From the NCBI GenBank assembly GCA_008501565.1, contig QQUL01000135.1, positions 1 to 9,590 on the forward strand: DNA of 9,590 bases, written 5' to 3'. The notes below the pieces were generated by a model. The model saw only the letters and a list, made by a program, of their open reading frames with translations, ran no database searches and was not told the DNA's origin. This DNA is from Armatimonadota bacterium. Its GTDB lineage: Bacteria; Actinomycetota; Acidimicrobiia; Spongiisociales; UBA5794. Positions 5,900-9,590 of this stretch are shown here, piece after piece. Positions within the stretch are counted from its first letter, which is position 1; every line of letters begins with the position of its first letter. The translations under genes were made by a program, and so were the position numbers.

Positions 5900-5944
5900 T
5901 TGACCCATGTAAATAAAGGGAATACGCCGGTTTCTGGCTATACT
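5900..5944 (+). promoter_or_regulatory. Possible gyrB-gyrA promoter region
   Basis: The 109-bp gap between dciA and gyrB holds TTGACC (5900-5905) and a good TATACT -10 (5939-5944), but they are 33 bases apart and cannot pair as a standard promoter. TATACT has TGGC just before it, close to an extended -10. The gap is AT-rich by local standards and suggests gyrB can be transcribed on its own. Supercoiling control of gyrase genes is common but cannot be read here. Confidence 0.3.
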
Positions 5945-6000
5945 TACAAGCGTGTCAGTAGCCTCGAAACCCCCTCTGCGTTGAGGCGAGAAGGAGCCCC

Positions 6001-7926
6001 GTGACAAACTCAAAACCCTCGTCAGGCGCGTCGTACGGAGCAGATTCGATCCAGGTGCTGGAGGGCCTCGAAGCGGTTCGCAGGCGCCCAGCGATGTACA
6101 TCGGTTCCACGGGCCCCAAGGGCCTGCATCACCTCATTTGGGAGGTTGTGGATAACGCTGTGGATGAAGCGATGGCCGGATACTGCACCCGGATCGCCGT
6201 CACGCTCCGTGAAGACGGCGGTGTCAACGTAAGGGACAACGGGCGCGGCATTCCTGTCGACAAACATGCGACCTCCAAGCTGCCTGCTCTGACGACCGTG
6301 ATGACCACGTTGCATGCCGGCGGAAAGTTTGATTCGGGCGCCTACGTCGTGTCGGGTGGCCTCCACGGTGTGGGAATCTCCGTCGTCAACGCCTTGTCGA
6401 CGAGAACCGACGTCGAAGTGGTCCGCGACGGGTTCTTGTGGAGCCAGAGCTTTGCGTACGGCGAACCGATGGCCAAGCTCAAGAAGGTCAAACCGATGAA
6501 GCGATCCGGGACATCGGTCACATTCTGGGCTGATCCGGAGGTGTTCGAGGAGACCACCAAATACAGCGCCAAGACGGTGACCACGAGGCTTCGAGAGATG
6601 GCGTTCCTGAACAAGGGTCTCGAGATCAAGTTCATCGATGAACGCGGAGACGAGCCCGTCGAAGAGACGTTCAAATACGCAGGAGGCATTGTCGATTTCG
6701 TCAAGCACCTGAATGCGAGTAGGGATCCGATCCATTCCCAGGTTGCCTTCTTCGAACACGCCGATGATGACGCCGAAGTGGCGGTTGCTCTCCAGTGGAC
6801 GGCCGGATACAACGAAACGATTCTCTCGTTCGCCAACAACATCAACACCCATGAAGGCGGGACCCACGAAGAGGGGTTTCGGTCGGCGCTGACCAGATCG
6901 ATAAACGACATAGCACGCGCCAAGGGAGTGCTCAAGGAGAAGGACAAGAACCTTGAGGGCGCTGACGTCCGCGAGGGTTTGACAGCGGTGATCTCAGCCA
7001 AGGTTCGCTCCCCGCAGTTCGAGGGCCAAACGAAAACGAAGCTTGGGAACACGGAAATCAAGTCATTCGTCCAGAAGGCGATGAATCAGGCGCTGCCCGA
7101 CTGGCTGAACCGTCACCCCGGCGATGCGAAGAAGATCTCAGACAAGGCCTCCTCTGCCGCACGTGCCAGAGCTGCTGCGAGGCAGGCGCGAGACCTCACA
7201 CGCCGAAAGAGCCTCCTTGAATCTGGGGGACTTCCCGGAAAACTCTCCGATTGTTCATCGAAGGATCCCGAGAAATCCGAGATGTTCATTGTCGAGGGGG
7301 ACTCGGCCGGGGGATCGGCGAAACAGGCGCGGAACTCGGAGTTCCAGGCGATCCTGCCGATTCGAGGAAAGATCATCAACGTCGAGAAGAACCGGATCGG
7401 GAGGGTGCTCCAGAACACCGAGGTCCAGTCCCTCATCACGGCGATCGGGACCGGTATCGGTGACGAGATGGACATCACGAAGGCCAGGTACCACAAGATC
7501 ATCATCCTCACGGATGCCGACGTCGATGGAGCACACATCCGCACACTGTTGCTGACCTTCTTCTTTCGACACATGCCCGAGGTCATCGAACACGGCTACG
7601 TCTACATCGCTCAACCGCCGCTCTACTCGGCGAAGATCGGGACGAAAACGACCTGGATCGAAAACGACGAGGAACTCGAGCGGTTCAAGGCCGAGAACGA
7701 GGGTCGCAAGATCAACATCCAACGTTTCAAGGGCCTTGGCGAGATGAACGCAGGGGAGCTGTGGGACACAACGATGGACCCTGCCGTGCGGACACTCTTG
7801 CGAGTCGAGCTTGAGGAGCAATTCCTCGCAGAAGAGACCTTCACGACCCTCATGGGTAGCGATGTTGAGTCACGCCGCCTCTTCATTCAACAGAACGCCA
7901 AGGACGTCCGATTCCTGGACGCGTAG
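6001..7926 (+). CDS. gyrB: DNA gyrase subunit B
   Basis: GyrB is the ATPase subunit of gyrase, which introduces negative supercoils with GyrA. The 641-residue product has the GHKL ATPase: RRRPAMYIG (27-35), EVVDNAVDEA (48-57), VRDNGRGIP (77-85) and GGLHGVGISVVNALS (119-133). The transducer domain follows. The Toprim domain has EGDSAGGSAKQAR (432-444) and the metal-binding LTDADVDGAH (503-512, Asp505/507/509). The C-terminal part has QRFKGLGEMN. Length is the short form, without the insertion of Escherichia coli GyrB. The GTG start gives the normal short leader before the YGADSIQVLEGLEAVR core; AAGGAG at 5991-5996 is only four bases from it, a tight spacing. The gene lies 23 bases before gyrA, so both are probably cotranscribed. 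Confidence 0.97.
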   Translation: MTNSKPSSGASYGADSIQVLEGLEAVRRRPAMYIGSTGPKGLHHLIWEVVDNAVDEAMAGYCTRIAVTLREDGGVNVRDNGRGIPVDKHATSKLPALTTVMTTLHAGGKFDSGAYVVSGGLHGVGISVVNALSTRTDVEVVRDGFLWSQSFAYGEPMAKLKKVKPMKRSGTSVTFWADPEVFEETTKYSAKTVTTRLREMAFLNKGLEIKFIDERGDEPVEETFKYAGGIVDFVKHLNASRDPIHSQVAFFEHADDDAEVAVALQWTAGYNETILSFANNINTHEGGTHEEGFRSALTRSINDIARAKGVLKEKDKNLEGADVREGLTAVISAKVRSPQFEGQTKTKLGNTEIKSFVQKAMNQALPDWLNRHPGDAKKISDKASSAARARAAARQARDLTRRKSLLESGGLPGKLSDCSSKDPEKSEMFIVEGDSAGGSAKQARNSEFQAILPIRGKIINVEKNRIGRVLQNTEVQSLITAIGTGIGDEMDITKARYHKIIILTDADVDGAHIRTLLLTFFFRHMPEVIEHGYVYIAQPPLYSAKIGTKTTWIENDEELERFKAENEGRKINIQRFKGLGEMNAGELWDTTMDPAVRTLLRVELEEQFLAEETFTTLMGSDVESRRLFIQQNAKDVRFLDA

Positions 7927-7949
7927 AGATCAGCTAGGGACCACGAACC

Positions 7950-9590
7950 ATGCCAGATGAGACTCAAGAGACCTTCACGTCGATAGCGATCGAGCAGGAG
8001 ATGCAGGACTCCTTCCTGGAGTATGCGATGTCCGTCATCGTTTCTCGTGCTCTGCCCGATGTGCGCGACGGCCTCAAACCGGTACACCGACGTGTTCTCT
8101 ACTCGATGTGGGACAGCGGTATCCGTCCCGGCACCCCATACAGGAAGGCGTCCCGCGTCGTCGGTGACGTCGTTGGCTGGTTCCATCCCCATGCTCCTGA
8201 GGCCGTATATGACTCGATGGTCAGATTGGGACAGGACTTCGCCCTTCGCAATCCGCTGATCGACCCACAGGGGAACTTCGGGACGGTTGATGACCCGCCT
8301 GCAGCCATGAGGTATGTCGAGGCTCGCCTTGCGAAGCTCTCCGCCCACATGCTTGACGGGATAGACGAGAACACCGTCGATTTCAAGGACAACTATTCCG
8401 GGGAGCGTGAAGAGCCCACAGTGCTACCTGCACGGTTCCCGAACCTGCTCGTCAACGGTTCGACAGGAATCGCTGTAGGCATGGCAACGAACATGGCACC
8501 ACACAATCTCGGTGAGGTGTGCGCCGCGGTGCTCCATGCACTTGATCATCCGGAAGCAACCGTTGAAGACTTCATGCAGTTCGTCAAGGGTCCGGACTTT
8601 CCGACCGGTGCGTACATCGTTGGGAACAAGGGCGTCAACGACGCGCTGATGACGGGGCGTGGCTCGATTCGCATGCGTGCCGTCACCGATGTGCAGGAGA
8701 TCCGCAAGAACCGCACAGCGATCATCGTGACGGAGATCCCATACCAGGCGTCACGGGACCGCATCATGGAGAAGATTGCAGAGGCCGTCCGAAACAAGAC
8801 AATTGTTGGTATCGCAGATCTCCGAGACGAGTCCGACCGTCACGGAACCCGTCTGGTCATTGAACTCAAGAAGGACGCCAACCCGCAGGTGGTCAGGAAC
8901 CTCGTGTTCAAGCACAGCCAGCTTGAGGACACCTTTTCGATCAACAACGTTGCGCTCGTCGACGGCGTGCCAAGAACACTGAACCTTGCCCAGCTGATCC
9001 ACCACTACGTCGATCACCAGCTTGAAGTCATCGAGAGGCGCTCCCAGTTCCGGCTTGACAAGGCGGAGGCTCGAGCCCACATCTTGCGTGGTCTCCTCAT
9101 TGCCCTTGACAACATTGACGAAGTCGTCCGAATCATTCGCTCGTCAGAGGACGTCGAAGCTGCACGGACAGCGTTGATGGAGAGCTTCGAACTGTCTGAA
9201 ATCCAGGCCAACCACATCCTCGACATGCCGCTGCGACGGTTGACGGCCCTCGAGACGAACAAGCTGCGCGAGGAACTCGAGGAGATTGAAAAGACGATCG
9301 CCTACCTCGAGGATCTGCTTGCCCACGAGGAGAAGCGGCGGGCCCTCATCGGCGAAGAGCTCGCTGAGGTCAAGGAGAAGTTCGCTGACAACCGACGGAG
9401 CCGCATCATTCCCGACGAAGGCACGATGTCGCTCGAAGACCTGATCGCCGATGAAGACCTGGTCGTGTCCATGTCAGCGGCCGGATATGTCAAGTCGGTG
9501 CTGTCGTCGGCATACCGAACCCAAGGACGGGGCGGCCGGGGGGTCAAGGGCGCTGGGCTCAGAGACGATGACGTGGTCACGCATCTCCTC
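7950..9590 (+). CDS. gyrA: DNA gyrase subunit A (partial, 3' end beyond window)
   Basis: GyrA cleaves and rejoins DNA in the gyrase complex. The first 547 codons are present, open to the right edge; full GyrA is usually 800-850 residues. EYAMSVIVSRALPDVRDGLK (24-43) and the following PVHRRVLYSM begin the winged-helix domain. The catalytic Arg121-Tyr122 lie in PPAAMRYVEARL. LPARFPNLLVNGSTGIAVGMATN follows (in pieces LPARFPNLLVNG and STGIAVGMATN). The tower and coiled-coil regions run to about 490. A GyrA box, QGRGGRG (525-531), opens the C-terminal wrapping domain, which argues for gyrase rather than topoisomerase IV. ATG at 7950 follows TAGGGA by nine bases. Oddity: the quinolone pocket reads HPHAPEAVYD (79-88) where most GyrA have HPHGDSAVYD or a Thr/Ala variant, so Gly, Asp and Ser are replaced by Ala82, Pro83 and Glu84. 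Confidence 0.96.
   Translation, partial: MPDETQETFTSIAIEQEMQDSFLEYAMSVIVSRALPDVRDGLKPVHRRVLYSMWDSGIRPGTPYRKASRVVGDVVGWFHPHAPEAVYDSMVRLGQDFALRNPLIDPQGNFGTVDDPPAAMRYVEARLAKLSAHMLDGIDENTVDFKDNYSGEREEPTVLPARFPNLLVNGSTGIAVGMATNMAPHNLGEVCAAVLHALDHPEATVEDFMQFVKGPDFPTGAYIVGNKGVNDALMTGRGSIRMRAVTDVQEIRKNRTAIIVTEIPYQASRDRIMEKIAEAVRNKTIVGIADLRDESDRHGTRLVIELKKDANPQVVRNLVFKHSQLEDTFSINNVALVDGVPRTLNLAQLIHHYVDHQLEVIERRSQFRLDKAEARAHILRGLLIALDNIDEVVRIIRSSEDVEAARTALMESFELSEIQANHILDMPLRRLTALETNKLREELEEIEKTIAYLEDLLAHEEKRRALIGEELAEVKEKFADNRRSRIIPDEGTMSLEDLIADEDLVVSMSAAGYVKSVLSSAYRTQGRGGRGVKGAGLRDDDVVTHLL

Noticed and set aside
5959..5987. GCCTC...GAGGC inverted repeat in the gyrB leader.
   Set aside because: Only five pairs with a long loop, partly next to the ribosome-binding site; easily expected by chance.
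6147..6167. A perfect consensus DnaA box (TGTGGATAA, 6147-6155) and a second box 12 bp on (TGTGGATGA, 6159-6167) inside gyrB.
   Set aside because: These bases encode the conserved ATPase motif Val-Val-Asp-Asn-Ala-Val-Asp-Glu, so protein constraint explains them. The matching 12-bp step is probably coincidence.

Overview
This window is a bacterial chromosome-origin neighbourhood. The gene order is the classic one: rpmH-rnpA-yidD-yidC on the minus strand, divergent from dnaA-dnaN-recF-dciA(DUF721)-gyrB-gyrA on the plus strand. Moderately high GC, frequent GTG starts (yidC, yidD, dnaA, dnaN, gyrB), a DUF721 gene directly after recF, and DnaA boxes in both gaps beside dnaA point to an actinobacterium (Actinomycetota). 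I favour a deep lineage such as the Acidimicrobiia over Streptomyces or Mycobacterium, but this is a judgement from protein texture and gene order, not a search result.

Positions 1-1334 (minus strand) carry ribosomal protein L34, the RNase P protein, the YidD insertion factor and the YidC membrane insertase. rnpA/yidD and yidD/yidC each overlap by the four bases GTGA, which suggests translational coupling. YidC is stopped by an in-frame TAG about 13 bases from the window edge. The few codons visible beyond it still look like YidC, and the membrane segments that should follow are missing from the product.

Positions 1335-1813 are a non-coding divergent control region. It holds likely rpmH and dnaA promoters, a spaced inverted repeat, and three DnaA-box-like 9-mers spaced exactly 12 bp apart. 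After dnaA, 3206-3390 holds a second box cluster ending in two overlapping boxes, a short GC-rich stretch and a run of CTA triplets that resembles the DnaA-trio unwinding element. This gap is the best oriC candidate, and the two clusters together look like a bipartite origin around dnaA.

Positions 3391-9590 encode the replication machinery: beta clamp, RecF, the helicase-loading candidate DciA, and both gyrase subunits (gyrA runs off the right edge, with 547 codons seen). dnaN-recF-dciA are tightly packed; gyrB has its own 109-bp leader with a possible promoter. GyrA has an unusual quinolone-pocket sequence, with Gly-Asp-Ser replaced by Ala-Pro-Glu.

The content is housekeeping. I see no mobile element, CRISPR array, tRNA, rRNA or defence system. 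The points worth a second look are the yidC stop, the GyrA pocket and the origin architecture.
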